Shown here one piece after another: positions 10,011-19,559 of a stretch of DNA of 64,000 nucleotides. The notes beneath the pieces are model-generated. The model saw nothing but the letters and a program-made list of their open reading frames with translations. It was not told the DNA's origin and made no database searches. Each line of letters begins with the position of its first letter. The first letter of the stretch is position 1. The stretch comes from Fuerstiella sp. (GTDB lineage: Bacteria > Planctomycetota > Planctomycetia > Planctomycetales > Planctomycetaceae). The stretch is from NCBI GenBank assembly GCA_022843805.1, contig JALHMY010000026.1:1-64000 (forward strand), given 5' to 3'. The position numbers and the translations under genes are program-made.

Positions 10011-10426
10011 GTTGGGGATCCTTTACCGTCCGAGTATATACGCAGCACGCGACCTTCGCTGAGTCCGATCAATTCAATCAATCGTCGATTTTCCGCCTGA
10101 ATTAATGGCATACCGAGTTTCCTCAGTGTGAATGTTCCTTCTCGCCAGGACGGCAGTTTGAGTAAATGCACACCCCTCCTGCAGGAAGCGAGAGCCATGC
10201 TCCGGATGCATCAGAAAACCTGGCAGTTTTATGAATTTCGCAGCGACATCTCCCGGACCACGGCTTCGGCGTCGAATTTTCTGAATTGCTTGCATGAGTC
10301 ACGATGAAATGTCACTCTCTGCAGGTCGCTTCGGATCCTGTTGACTGAGACCCGAGAATTTTCAGCTTTGAGGGAGCGCAGGCAGCGGATTCGGCGCTGC
10401 GACTTGTCAGCCGGAATTGCCCGTTG
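10011..10426. other. spacer without a convincing gene
   Basis: This is the region between the tandem repeat and the AbgT transporter. A minus-strand frame of 75 residues (9971-10198) contains a protein-like piece (LIELIGLSEGRVLRIYSDGK) but runs into the repeat and has no clear start signal. It could be a gene relic. I see no terminator or RNA gene. Confidence 0.4.
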
Positions 10427-10447
10427 ATGTGGAAAGACCAACACCGC

Positions 10448-12004
10448 ATGAGCCAGCCAGCATCGACTTCAGAATCGTCCGAGTCCCGAATATCGCAAAA
10501 GTTTCTGGATATCATTGAGTGGCTTGGAAACAAATTGCCGGATCCGGCGTTTCTGTTTCTGTTTTCCCTGTTTCTGACATGGGGTGTTTCCGCATGGCTG
10601 GCCCCCGTCGAATTCGTTGAGATTGACCCGAAAACCAATCAGCCGGTAAGAATCGTCAATCAGCTGACAGCACCCGCTCAGATCGGCTTCCTCGCCGGTA
10701 TGGTCAAAACATTCATTGAATTTCCTCCACTGGGTCTTGTACTGGTCTCACTGCTTGGTGTGGGGGTTGCAGAACATACCGGTTTTATTCAGGCTGGGCT
10801 TAAGTGCATGCTGCGAGTGACTCCGGCCCGGTTTCTGACTCCGATGCTTTTGCTGGTGGGACTGTTGAGTCATTCAGTGGGAGATCCTGGATTCGTCCTT
10901 GTGATTCCGCTGGGAGCCGTGATTTTCGCTGCTGCCGGCCGCCATCCTCTGCTGGGTATCACGACCGCCTTTGCCGGAGTGGGAGGTGGTTTCAGTGCCA
11001 ATTTTCTGCCGTCGGGACTCGATCCGCTGCTGCAGGGATTCACTCAGAAGGCAGCGCAAATTATCGACGACGATATCGTTGTCAATCCGCTGTGTAACTG
11101 GGGATTCATGAGCGCATCGTGCATAGTGATTGTGGGCGTCGGCTGGTTTGTCAGTGATCGAATTGTGGAACCTCGGCTGAAGCGACTGAAAGTCGACGAC
11201 GGATCATGCGATGATGTGAAAATTACGGATATAGAGCCACGCGAATTGCGAGGACTGTTTACCGGACTGGCGGTCCTCGCCGCCTGTCTGATCGGCCTGA
11301 CGCTCTCCGCCTGGCCGGCAGATTCCGCATGGCGGACTGAGGACGGGGGCCTTGTCGGACGTGATGCACCTCTGATGAAAGCCATTATTCCACTCATCTT
11401 TTTGCTGTTCCTGCTGCCTGGTGTCGCTCATGGATATGTCGCAGGGACAATTAAGAGTCACAGAGACATTGTGCATGGCATGACAAAGTCGATGGGCACG
11501 ATGAGCTACTACCTCGTGATGGCATTCTTTGCAGCTCAGTTCACGTCGGCATTTGCACAATCTAATCTGGGAGCACTGCTGGCGGTCAAGGGAGCAAACG
11601 GGCTTCAGGCATTACAGTTACCACCGCAAATTACGATTCTTGGGTTTATCCTTCTGACGACGACAGTCAATCTGCTGATTGGTTCAGCATCTGCCAAATG
11701 GGCATTGCTGAGTCCGATTTTTGTACCAATGCTGATGAAAGTTGGAATTTCTCCGGACGTGACTCAGGCTGCATACCGTATCGGTGATTCCAGCACAAAT
11801 ATTGTTACTCCCCTGCTTCCCTACTTTCCTTTAGTTGTCGTGTACTCCCAGAAGTATGTAAAAAACACGGGTATTGGAACTCTGACATCACTCATGCTGC
11901 CCTATTCGATGACGTTTTTGCTGAGCTGGAGCGTGCTTCTGATGATCTTCTGGATACTGGGCATTCCGCTGGGTCTGGAATCGTCGTACACATGGGCTGG
12001 CTGA
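10448..12004 (+). CDS. AbgT-family transporter
   Basis: This is an inner-membrane transporter of the AbgT family, whose studied members import p-aminobenzoyl-glutamate or export antifolates. About 11-12 hydrophobic segments span the protein. The N-terminus carries the family-like WLGNKLPDPAFLFLF segment. Glycine-rich motifs SHSVGDPGFVLVIPLGA and FAGVGGGFSANFLPSGLDP follow, and the C-terminal half has GSASAKWALLSPIFVPM and YRIGDSSTNIVTPLLPYF, typical of the paired re-entrant hairpins. At about 518 residues the length is normal. TTG at 10424 and ATG at 10427 are also open, but ATG 10448 has GGAAAG about 10 bases upstream. The substrate cannot be assigned from sequence. Confidence 0.93.
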   Translation: MSQPASTSESSESRISQKFLDIIEWLGNKLPDPAFLFLFSLFLTWGVSAWLAPVEFVEIDPKTNQPVRIVNQLTAPAQIGFLAGMVKTFIEFPPLGLVLVSLLGVGVAEHTGFIQAGLKCMLRVTPARFLTPMLLLVGLLSHSVGDPGFVLVIPLGAVIFAAAGRHPLLGITTAFAGVGGGFSANFLPSGLDPLLQGFTQKAAQIIDDDIVVNPLCNWGFMSASCIVIVGVGWFVSDRIVEPRLKRLKVDDGSCDDVKITDIEPRELRGLFTGLAVLAACLIGLTLSAWPADSAWRTEDGGLVGRDAPLMKAIIPLIFLLFLLPGVAHGYVAGTIKSHRDIVHGMTKSMGTMSYYLVMAFFAAQFTSAFAQSNLGALLAVKGANGLQALQLPPQITILGFILLTTTVNLLIGSASAKWALLSPIFVPMLMKVGISPDVTQAAYRIGDSSTNIVTPLLPYFPLVVVYSQKYVKNTGIGTLTSLMLPYSMTFLLSWSVLLMIFWILGIPLGLESSYTWAG

Positions 12005-12119
12005 CCAGCGGTTGCGGTACTCACGACTCATGCCGGAGCAGCCGTTACCTGTGAATCGCATACCTTCAGACAGTTCTCGATTTTCAAACTATTCTTACCA
12101 GTCATTGTGAAATTCGCCC

Positions 12120-13124
12120 ATGACAATTCGCATCGTCACAATGGATGATGTTTTGCTTGCCAGAGATGTCATTCGACAACACCTGTCTCCTGCGCCACTG
12201 ATACGTTCCTATGCGCTTGAACGTCAGTTGAACCTGGCGCCGGAGCGGCGAGTCTGGATTAAGGATTTCGGGTGGACGCCATCCGGATCATTTAAGCTGC
12301 TGGGGGGTCTGAACTGGATGGCCAACAATCTGGAACGAACTGGTGATCGCCCGGTGGCTGCTCATTCGTCCGGCAATTTTGCATCGGGCATTGCGTTTGC
12401 CGGAATGCGATACAAGAAACGAGTGATCATAGTTATGCCGGAAACAGCTCCCAAAGTGAAGTTTGAGCTCACTCGCTCCTTTGGGGCAGAAATCCGCACA
12501 TATGACATCAGCCGCGATCATGAAACGGGTGAACGTGATCGGCTGACCCGGGAAATCGCAGAAGTGGAAAATGCTGTTCAGGCGTCGCCATACGATGATC
12601 CGTATGTGATTGCCGGCAATGGCGTTGGAGCACTTGAAGTTGTCGACGACCTTCAGAGACAGGGTCGTCAGGTATCGCATTTTCTGTGCCCTGTCAGTGG
12701 GGGCGGCCTGATGGCCGGACAGGCTCTGGCGATTGCCCATGGATTTCCGGCAGCGACGATCATTGGAATTGAACCTGCTGGCGCCAATGATTTTGCGTTG
12801 TCACTTGCGGCGGGAAATCGAGTGCGACTGGAACGCCCAAAGAGTATCTGTGACGGGCTGCTGTCGTACGATGTGGGGCTCCATAACTGGCCGATCCTGC
12901 AGCGGCTGGTGAAAAAGGTAATGACGATTCCTGATGAACAGACTCGGCAGGCCATGCGATGGATGTACGAACGACATGGGCTCCGTACTGAACCTTCCGG
13001 AGCAATCTCGGTGGCCGCACTTCTGGACCACGGCATGGATCTGTCAGGCGACGGCGACATTGTGGTTGTTGTCAGCGGTCGAAATGTGGATGAAGATGCG
13101 TTTCAGAAATGGATTGCTGTTTAG
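12120..13124 (+). CDS. threonine/serine dehydratase-like PLP enzyme
   Basis: This is a 334-residue fold-type II PLP enzyme. The PLP-binding lysine is K59 in SGSFKLLGG. HSSGNFASGIAFA matches the substrate-binding loop, and PVSGGGLMAG is the glycine-rich phosphate-binding loop. Relatives deaminate threonine or serine to the 2-oxo acid, or act on hydroxyaspartate. There is no C-terminal ACT regulatory domain, so it resembles catabolic rather than biosynthetic IlvA. An upstream spacer of about 115 bases separates it from the AbgT gene. No strong Shine-Dalgarno sequence is visible. Exact substrate is uncertain. Confidence 0.88.
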   Translation: MTIRIVTMDDVLLARDVIRQHLSPAPLIRSYALERQLNLAPERRVWIKDFGWTPSGSFKLLGGLNWMANNLERTGDRPVAAHSSGNFASGIAFAGMRYKKRVIIVMPETAPKVKFELTRSFGAEIRTYDISRDHETGERDRLTREIAEVENAVQASPYDDPYVIAGNGVGALEVVDDLQRQGRQVSHFLCPVSGGGLMAGQALAIAHGFPAATIIGIEPAGANDFALSLAAGNRVRLERPKSICDGLLSYDVGLHNWPILQRLVKKVMTIPDEQTRQAMRWMYERHGLRTEPSGAISVAALLDHGMDLSGDGDIVVVVSGRNVDEDAFQKWIAV

Positions 13125-13146
13125 TTCGCCTGACGGGCAACGCTGT

Positions 13147-13408
13147 TAAGAACCCCTAACAAAACCTCCGTGGCCGCGTTGTATCGAGAGTGGTTGAGCT
13201 GCAAGGAAGAGCGACGAGGCGACAAATGTCGTCGAGGAGTGATGACGCCGCAGATCGACCGCTCTCGACACAACCCTCCGGGACGTTTGTGGTTGCGTCT
13301 CAGGCTTCGTCATTCGTCATCGACGGGGTGTCCCGTCTCTTCCTCACTCCTTGCCTGAAACGCAACCACAAACGTCGCGGCTCACGCAGGTTTTGTTAGG
13401 GGTTCTTA
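13147..13408. mobile_element. MITE-like element with perfect 21-bp terminal inverted repeats
   Basis: The 21 bases at 13147-13167 (starting TAAGAACCCC) are the exact reverse complement of 13388-13408 (ending GGGGTTCTTA). The 262-bp element has no transposase. A second inverted pair lies inside: 13282-13305 and 13353-13376 match at 23 of 24 positions. The outermost bases read TA at both ends, which would fit a TA target duplication. It sits between the dehydratase gene and the IS66 relic. Confidence 0.85.
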
Positions 13409-13517
13409 GTATTTTTGTAACCGTTCACGATATCAGCCGCTGAGGAGGACTCCCCACCGCGTTTGGGCTTCTGTCAAAATGCGGCCTGCTGTGCTCGACT
13501 CAACGCCGCTGGACTTC

Positions 13518-14482
13518 TTAAGGAACGCGGCGTCTGACCAGTGAACTCGTCACCGTTGATCGTGCCTTCGGATTCAAACAGGAGGGCACAGAGGAAACAG
13601 AGGAGTCACTGGGAATACGCTGAGTGATTGTTGATCTCCGTTTCCTCTGTTTCCTCCTGTTCAATTCCGAGTCACTGTTCATGGTGTCGCGGCTATGCCA
13701 TGCCTGAAACAGCCGCCGCGAACGATCCTCCAGCTGCTCGGCCCAGACTTTTGTTTTCTCGTCCGGGAGCTTCTTCAGGAACCGAATGTCGCGTATCAAA
13801 TGCGCCCAGCAGTACTGGGCTTTGATCCAGAAGTTCCACGCGAACGAGCAGTTAGCTGAGAAGTAATCAAAGTTCAGATAGCCTGCGAATTCCACACCGA
13901 CAAGTTCTTCGAGCACGTTGCGAGATCGCGTGGGAGCAATATGAAACACCGTGAAGATGGCCGACGCGATGCACCAGATCCAGTGCTTCCTGCCGTTGTT
14001 TTTGAAACTCGTTTCATCGCTGCCGAGCTGTTCCTGCTGAGGGATTGCATCTTTCAGCTCCTGGTAACACTCGTCGAGCGAATCCGCAATCAATCCCGTG
14101 CAGAGCTTGGCCAGATAGCCTCGCGAAACCGGCATCTGCAGCACGTCTTACATGTACGTTTCGATCGTGGAATAGCTGCAATGAGCTCCGGATTTCAACC
14201 ACCCGATCAGCGCCAATAGTCGCGGCCCGAAAATGGGTTTGTTGAGAATGTCGCCAACGTCAGGCACATATTTTTCACCGTCGTCCGTGAGATAGACTTG
14301 CAGCCGATGTTCGGTGACAAACACTGGTGACTCGGGGAGTTCGATGATGTCGATGAGTCTTTTTTTGCTTTGGCCAGCGCAAGTTCCAATTCCGCAACTC
14401 TTGCCGTCAGCTTTGCAATCTGCTCCGATTGCCTGGCCACCAGCTTCCGAAGATCCTCTATGATTTTGTCTCTCGCATCCAT
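13518..14482 (-). pseudogene. degenerate IS66-family transposase
   Basis: The N-terminal leucine-zipper part starts at 14482 (MDARDKIIEDLRKLVARQ) and runs to DSSTSS. The next recognisable part is in the -1 frame (ELPESPVFVTEHRL, then GPRLLALIGWLKSG), so the zinc-finger region appears lost. A TAA near 14148 interrupts the frame before DVLQMPVSRGYLAKL. The DDE core follows (QEQLGSDETSFKNNG, then CWAHLIRDIRFLKKLPDEKT). The C-terminus is replaced by repeat sequence. The frame change lies in a run of seven A (14350 region), which could be slippery, but the missing region and stop codon indicate decay. Confidence 0.9.
13573..13665. repeat. palindromic repeat inside the IS66 relic
   Basis: The left arm contains GGCACAGAGGAAACAGAGGA and the right arm contains TCCGTTTCCTCTGTTTCCTC. 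They form an imperfect inverted repeat of about 30 bases each around a short centre. It replaces the C-terminal coding part of the transposase and looks like a small inserted palindromic element. Confidence 0.65.
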
Positions 14483-14633
14483 GCTCGGAAGCTAACAAAT
14501 CTCCTTGATTTGACCCAGGACCAGTTTGATCCCGTGAACGGTTACGGATTTTTTTCGGAGTTGGCGATGGATCAAAACCCGCGGGCTGGAAAGAGTGCCT
14601 TTCCTGTGGGTTTTTACAGATGCTTCCCAGTGA

Positions 14634-14742
14634 GTGCTTTGACAAGCTTTGAATTTCGGGTAAAGGACCTTGCTAAAGGTCCTGCAGCCACGGGATCTTT
14701 AGCAAGATCCACTACCTCCAACCCGAACTCCTGATCCTGACG
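14634..14742. repeat. 109-bp dispersed repeat, copy A
   Basis: This matches 29647-29755 over 109 bases without gaps and with few mismatches. It contains two palindromes, GGACCTTGCTAAAGGTCC (14665-14682) and GGATCTTTAGCAAGATCC (14693-14710), which are also near-complementary to each other. It lies 28 bases past the stop of the minus-strand DUF1501 gene, so it could form the 3' end of that transcript. Confidence 0.88.
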
Positions 14743-14770
14743 GAGCACCAGGGGAAATGCAATGGCAGCG

Positions 14771-16333
14771 TCAGGCAAGAATTTCGCGAATTGTCTGGCC
14801 GTGCTCAATATCAAGGCGTTTACGACCGGGGACTTCGAGCTCGTGTGAGTTCAGTCCCAGCAGATGCATGACCGTGGCGTGGACGTCGGTTACATAGTGG
14901 CGATGCTCGACAGCGTGAAAGCCGAGTTCGTCGGTCGCACCATGCACTGTGCCCCCTCGAATTCCGCCGCCAGCCATCCAGACGGAAAAACCATAGTTGT
15001 GGTGGTCACGACCATCGGCACCCTGAGCACACGGAGTTCGGCCGAATTCCGTCGACCAGACAACGATTGTCTCATCAAGTAATCCTCGACGCCGAAGGTC
15101 CGTCAGCAGCCCTGCGATCGGTTTGTCGACCTGAGCACACAGACTTGTGTGGTTACTTTTCAAAGCAGAATGAGCATCCCATGCGCCGGCAGCACCTTCA
15201 CCATGAAAGATCTGAACAAATCTCACACCTCGTTCCACCATTCGTCGGGCTGCCAGAACCTGTTGACCAAAGGGACGGGTGACATCACTGTCAAGACCGT
15301 AAAGCTGCTGAGTTTCAGCGGTTTCGCTGCTGAACTGAAGCAGCTCCGGAATGGCTGTCTGCATACGAAAGGCCAGTTCGTATGACTTCATTCTGGCGAT
15401 CAGATTGCGGTCAGCAGGATACTCCGTGGCAGTAATCTGATTCAGCTGGCCCAGCAGATCGGCTCTTGCCCGAGCAAGCCGGGGCGACACACTTCGAGCG
15501 GACTTTGCAAATGGCAGTGGGTTTTCAGGATCAATCTGAAGGACAACACCTGCATGTTCCGGCCCCAGATAGTTTGAATCCGTGCCGCCAAAGCACTGTG
15601 AATCAAGCTGCGGACCCATTGAAACAAACTGTGGCAGATTATCGCTCAGCCGTCCCAGACCATAATTCACCCAGGCACCTATTGTGGGATGGCATCCGTC
15701 GAGCAAATGGCGACCTGTCAAAAATTCCAGCTGAGCGCCATGGTTATTATCTGAGGTCCACATTGAACGAATCACGGCCAGTTCGTCCGCACAGCCACGA
15801 ACATGAGGCCACCAGTCACTGATCTCAATGCCTGAATAGCCACCTCGCTGGAAACCGACTTGCAGCGGGTAGATCTTTGCCTGGGTCTTGTCGATGACGT
15901 TATTGGCAACCTGTTCACGCACATTGCGAAGAAAGGGGGAATCCAGAATGGAACGATGAGGCGACTCGGACAGGGTCTTTCCCGCATGCCGTGTCAGTTC
16001 GGGCTTTGGGTCAAAACTCTCCATATGGCTGACGCCCCCACGCATCATCAGCCAGATCACCTGGCTCGCACGTGGCCGTACAGACGGTCGACGAGCGGCA
16101 GACGACGAGCTGTTCCCTTCAGAGCTGGAAGTCGGTCCGGCTTCACTTCCACGGCCCTGTTCCTCCCGGAGCAGTGAATGCAGTGCAATGCCGGTCAGAC
16201 CAGAGGAAACTTTGGACAAGACCGCCCGCCGGGAATCACCCTGGGCAAGTCGAAGCTCCGCGGTCTCCTCGCACCGTCGTAAACTGCCAGCGTTATGAAC
16301 CTGTGATGAGTCAGGCGTCTCTGGATGATTCAT
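14771..16333 (-). CDS. DUF1501 protein, twin-arginine exported
   Basis: DUF1501 proteins are exported planctomycete proteins related to the alkaline phosphatase/sulfatase superfamily; their reaction is not established. The N-terminus has a twin-arginine motif (DSRRAVLSKV) before a hydrophobic stretch. Family signatures include RGGVSHMESFDPKPEL, LEFLTGRHL, VSMGPQLDSQC, STEFGRTP and GRDHHNYGFSVWMAGGG. I place the start at ATG 16333, directly after the stop of the PSD1 gene at 16341. An upstream ATG at 16363 would overlap that gene and add only ten atypical residues. The two genes therefore form one transcription unit. Length (520 residues) is slightly above normal because of a Ser/Arg-rich N-terminal linker. 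Confidence 0.93.
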   Translation of the reverse strand: MNHPETPDSSQVHNAGSLRRCEETAELRLAQGDSRRAVLSKVSSGLTGIALHSLLREEQGRGSEAGPTSSSEGNSSSSAARRPSVRPRASQVIWLMMRGGVSHMESFDPKPELTRHAGKTLSESPHRSILDSPFLRNVREQVANNVIDKTQAKIYPLQVGFQRGGYSGIEISDWWPHVRGCADELAVIRSMWTSDNNHGAQLEFLTGRHLLDGCHPTIGAWVNYGLGRLSDNLPQFVSMGPQLDSQCFGGTDSNYLGPEHAGVVLQIDPENPLPFAKSARSVSPRLARARADLLGQLNQITATEYPADRNLIARMKSYELAFRMQTAIPELLQFSSETAETQQLYGLDSDVTRPFGQQVLAARRMVERGVRFVQIFHGEGAAGAWDAHSALKSNHTSLCAQVDKPIAGLLTDLRRRGLLDETIVVWSTEFGRTPCAQGADGRDHHNYGFSVWMAGGGIRGGTVHGATDELGFHAVEHRHYVTDVHATVMHLLGLNSHELEVPGRKRLDIEHGQTIREILA

Positions 16334-16340
16334 AATGAAC

Positions 16341-19300
16341 CTACCGAATCGTGACAAAGTCATTGTGATTGATGAGAACGTGGATGAACGCTGATCTGGC
16401 GGTCATTTGGGCGGATGGAGGACGCCCGGATTCTTCCTGCGGCGTGGCCGTCGCTTTCGGCTGATCTTCAGCTTTAGCGACCTCCGGTGCCTTCGTTTGT
16501 CGTGCCAATTCGATCGTCTCATCGTGCTGCTCACTGGTTACACGCTGCAGCCACTGCACAACCTGATGCCGTTCTTCCTGTCCCGGTTCACGCCCCAGCA
16601 GTTGTTCAAATGCGGCTGTTACGAAAACTGCATCCGGAACATCACCAAGCTCAGTCGTTAGAGCAGCTGCAATATCATCCGCACGATCGATTGCCATCTG
16701 ACTGTTGACCAGGGCAAGGGCCTGCTGAGGAACGATCGTCTCCGGCCTGCGATAACATTCCTCCACGCTTGGAGCGTCGAACATCGTCAGAAACAGCATT
16801 CGGTCACCGCGAGCGTATCGATAATAGATGGTTCGTCGACTGCCATTTTCAGCGGTGGCCACCGGCAGATCAGGGCCGAACTGGGTTTTATCAAGTCGAC
16901 CGGCAGCATGCAGCAGGCTGTCTCGAATAATTTCCGCTTCCATCCGACGAGAATTCATACGCCAGTAATAGATATTGTCAGGATCGGCTGCGATTCGAGA
17001 ATCCAGTACGTTCGGGGGTGAAGACTGCATCCTGTACGCATCGGAGCTGACGATCAGCCGATGCAGATGTTTCATGCTCCAACCGGATTCAATCAACTCG
17101 ACCGCCAGCCAGTCGAGCAGATCCTGATGGACTGGTCGAGGGCTTCGCAGTCCAAAATCGAACACGTTGTTCACGAGGGGTTCGCCAAAATGTCTAGCCC
17201 AGATGTGATTTACGGCCACACGTGCTGTCAGTGGATTCCTGCGATCAGCCATCCAGCGAGCCAGCGCCAGTCGCCGACCGGTGCTCACTTTGGGAAATGG
17301 AGCGGTGCTGGGAGTATCACGATAGGTCATTTTCGCCCTGTGAAACTCGAGAGGGCGGGGCGTATATTTCGTGGAGGGTGGCTCAGTGGCGGCCGCCTCG
17401 GCCCTGCTCAGTTCAGTCCGTGCCAGCTGCAGTTTCGATCTGGATTCAGTCAGTTTTCCGGCTGCTTCGGTTAGTGCTGCCTGCAGAGATACAGTTCGAG
17501 TCTTCAGAGTTTCATCAGCTGGTTTCGCGACTTCAGCAGCTGCGGCTGCAGCATGAGCGGCCGTGAATCCGTCAAGCAGTGTTGTGGCATTCGCCACATC
17601 CTGAGCGGCCGTCAACTCTGCCAGCTTCGCTTCAGCAACGGCCTGCTGCCGCTGAGCATGACTGGCAGCAAAGGCAGCAGTCTGCAAGGTGGTGCTCGCG
17701 TCTGAGTCTTCACCAGCAGTGTCCGTCGATGCGTCACAATCATCTTGCAGCTTTTCCGCCTCAAGCACGGCCAGAATGGATGTCTGACGACTTTCTGCCG
17801 CTGTTCGGGCTGCTTCGGATCGCAGCAAGTCACGCAAGGCCGCTGCCGCTGCAATCGCAGCTTTTGCACTTCGTTCTGCTGCTGCCGCTGCCGACGACTT
17901 TGCATTCGTCAAAGCTTCCGCAGATGGGGCCGAGGTTGACTGCTGCAGGTCATTCAGGATTCGCTGCGCATTGTCCGCCGCCATCACCGCCGCCTTTTCG
18001 CTTTCCTGCGCCGCCAGCAATAACTGACGAGCTTTCAGCATAGCGTCGTGGGCAGTGGCGAGAGCGTTGCGGGCCTGATCGCGAACTTCCTGAATGATTT
18101 CAGGCCGCTTGTCCGGTACCTGAGCACCGAGAGGAAGGGCAACGGTATGGATCTGGAAATCTCCTCCCAGCACGGCAGGTACGCCGGGCGAGAGTGGTCG
18201 AGTCTGATCGGGCTGCGTTTCTTCACCGCGGACATACAGCCATGTGGGAGCTTCGGTCAAATCATCAAAGATTCTGACAACACCATCTTTATTGCGATCA
18301 AGCTGCCCGGCGAAACGGTCAATCCGAATTTGAAAAGGCTCAAACACAGCTCGCAGGCGATAGTAGTCCTCCTGGCTAACGGGATCAAACTTATGATCGT
18401 GACACCGCGCACACTGCATCGTCACACCCAGAAACGCTCTTGACGTGTGTTCGATTGTCATGTCCAGCCATTTGTTGCGACTGAAGATGTCCCAGTTGCG
18501 AGCGAGGAAACCGGTTGCTCGCAGTGTATCCGGATCATCCGGCGCAACTTCGTCACCCGCGAGCATTGCGATGACCATCTGATCATAACCCATGTCGTCG
18601 TTCAGACTTTCGATGATCCAGTCGCGCCATCGCCAGATGTGGTAATGGCTGAATCGCAGCTCTTCCCCCAGTCCGTACCAGTCGCTGTAACGCCAGATAT
18701 CCATCCAGTGTCTTGCCCAGCGTTCGCCATAATGAGGGCTGTTCAGCAGTCGGTCGATCACGGCCGAAGTGGCCTCACTCGAATGATCAGCTCGGAACGC
18801 CTTCAGCTCTGATCGAGCTGGTGGCAGACCTGTCAGATCCAGACTCAGCCGACGCAGCCAAAGGTCCGGAGAAATGGGCGGGCTGGCGGTCAGACCCTGT
18901 TCCTTTCGGAGAACTTCCAGAAACGCATCAATGGGATGTTGGGCCAGTGATGGCACTTCCTTTCGAACGGGTACCTGAAAAGCCCAGTGATGTCGCGGAT
19001 CCGAGGGTACATCTTCATGGGGCGCCACAGTCCCTTCTTTCATCCAACGTTTCAGTAAATCGATTTCTTCACCGGACAATGGAGTACCTTCGCCAGGCGG
19101 TGGCATTCGCAGCGAATCATCCACAGCGGTAATTCGAGAAATCAAAAGACTCTGATCGGGAGAATCGATGGACACGACGGAGCCGCTTTCTCCACCCTTC
19201 TTCAGCAGTTCGGCGGTATCGAGCCTCAGATTCGCCTGTTGTCGGACTGCACCATGACAGCTCGCACATCGTCGCATCAGAATCGGTTTGATTTCACGGA

Positions 19301-19382
19301 TGTAATCGATCGCCTCTTCGGCGTTCACATTTCCGCACAAAATGGGCAGCGTCAGGAACCCTATGTAAACACCGCGCAACAT
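16341..19382 (-). CDS. PSD1 protein: cytochrome c-like domain, DUF1549, DUF1553, with an inserted coiled coil
   Basis: This is an exported 1013-residue protein. A signal peptide (MLRGVYIGFLTLPILCGNVNA) is followed by a haem-binding CASCHG motif at about residue 39. DUF1549 occupies roughly 165-370 (LRRLSLDLTGLPP, YGERWARHWMDIWRYSDW), and a second CARCHDHKFDP motif follows. DUF1553 lies at about 715-960 (GRRLALARWMADRRNPLTARV, NHIWARHFGEPLVN). Between them, about 435-690 is an unusually long Ala/Glu/Lys-rich coiled coil, absent from the second PSD1 gene here. ATG 19382 has GGAG eight bases upstream. It precedes a DUF1501 gene by eight bases. The haem suggests redox or electron transfer outside the cytoplasm, but the substrate is unknown. 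Confidence 0.94.
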   Translation of the reverse strand: MLRGVYIGFLTLPILCGNVNAEEAIDYIREIKPILMRRCASCHGAVRQQANLRLDTAELLKKGGESGSVVSIDSPDQSLLISRITAVDDSLRMPPPGEGTPLSGEEIDLLKRWMKEGTVAPHEDVPSDPRHHWAFQVPVRKEVPSLAQHPIDAFLEVLRKEQGLTASPPISPDLWLRRLSLDLTGLPPARSELKAFRADHSSEATSAVIDRLLNSPHYGERWARHWMDIWRYSDWYGLGEELRFSHYHIWRWRDWIIESLNDDMGYDQMVIAMLAGDEVAPDDPDTLRATGFLARNWDIFSRNKWLDMTIEHTSRAFLGVTMQCARCHDHKFDPVSQEDYYRLRAVFEPFQIRIDRFAGQLDRNKDGVVRIFDDLTEAPTWLYVRGEETQPDQTRPLSPGVPAVLGGDFQIHTVALPLGAQVPDKRPEIIQEVRDQARNALATAHDAMLKARQLLLAAQESEKAAVMAADNAQRILNDLQQSTSAPSAEALTNAKSSAAAAAERSAKAAIAAAAALRDLLRSEAARTAAESRQTSILAVLEAEKLQDDCDASTDTAGEDSDASTTLQTAAFAASHAQRQQAVAEAKLAELTAAQDVANATTLLDGFTAAHAAAAAAEVAKPADETLKTRTVSLQAALTEAAGKLTESRSKLQLARTELSRAEAAATEPPSTKYTPRPLEFHRAKMTYRDTPSTAPFPKVSTGRRLALARWMADRRNPLTARVAVNHIWARHFGEPLVNNVFDFGLRSPRPVHQDLLDWLAVELIESGWSMKHLHRLIVSSDAYRMQSSPPNVLDSRIAADPDNIYYWRMNSRRMEAEIIRDSLLHAAGRLDKTQFGPDLPVATAENGSRRTIYYRYARGDRMLFLTMFDAPSVEECYRRPETIVPQQALALVNSQMAIDRADDIAAALTTELGDVPDAVFVTAAFEQLLGREPGQEERHQVVQWLQRVTSEQHDETIELARQTKAPEVAKAEDQPKATATPQEESGRPPSAQMTARSAFIHVLINHNDFVTIR

Positions 19383-19559
19383 TCGCCGGCTCCGCTCTAT
19401 GACTCTCCGTTTTCGACAACAGGACTGATGTCACTGTAAACGATACAAGTCACCTGCCGAAAGCCGTTCGCTGAAATAATTGGGCTCCCGGCCCGAGAAT
19501 TCGAGCCCGAGAATTCCTGCAACGGATTATCCACCCCGGAAACAACACACCGGTCCGGA

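Noticed and set aside
9520-10105. Several open frames in the GC-rich tandem repeat
   Set aside because: They repeat with the 186-bp period on both strands, contain repeated GRRPGEGPPRV-type words and lack start signals.
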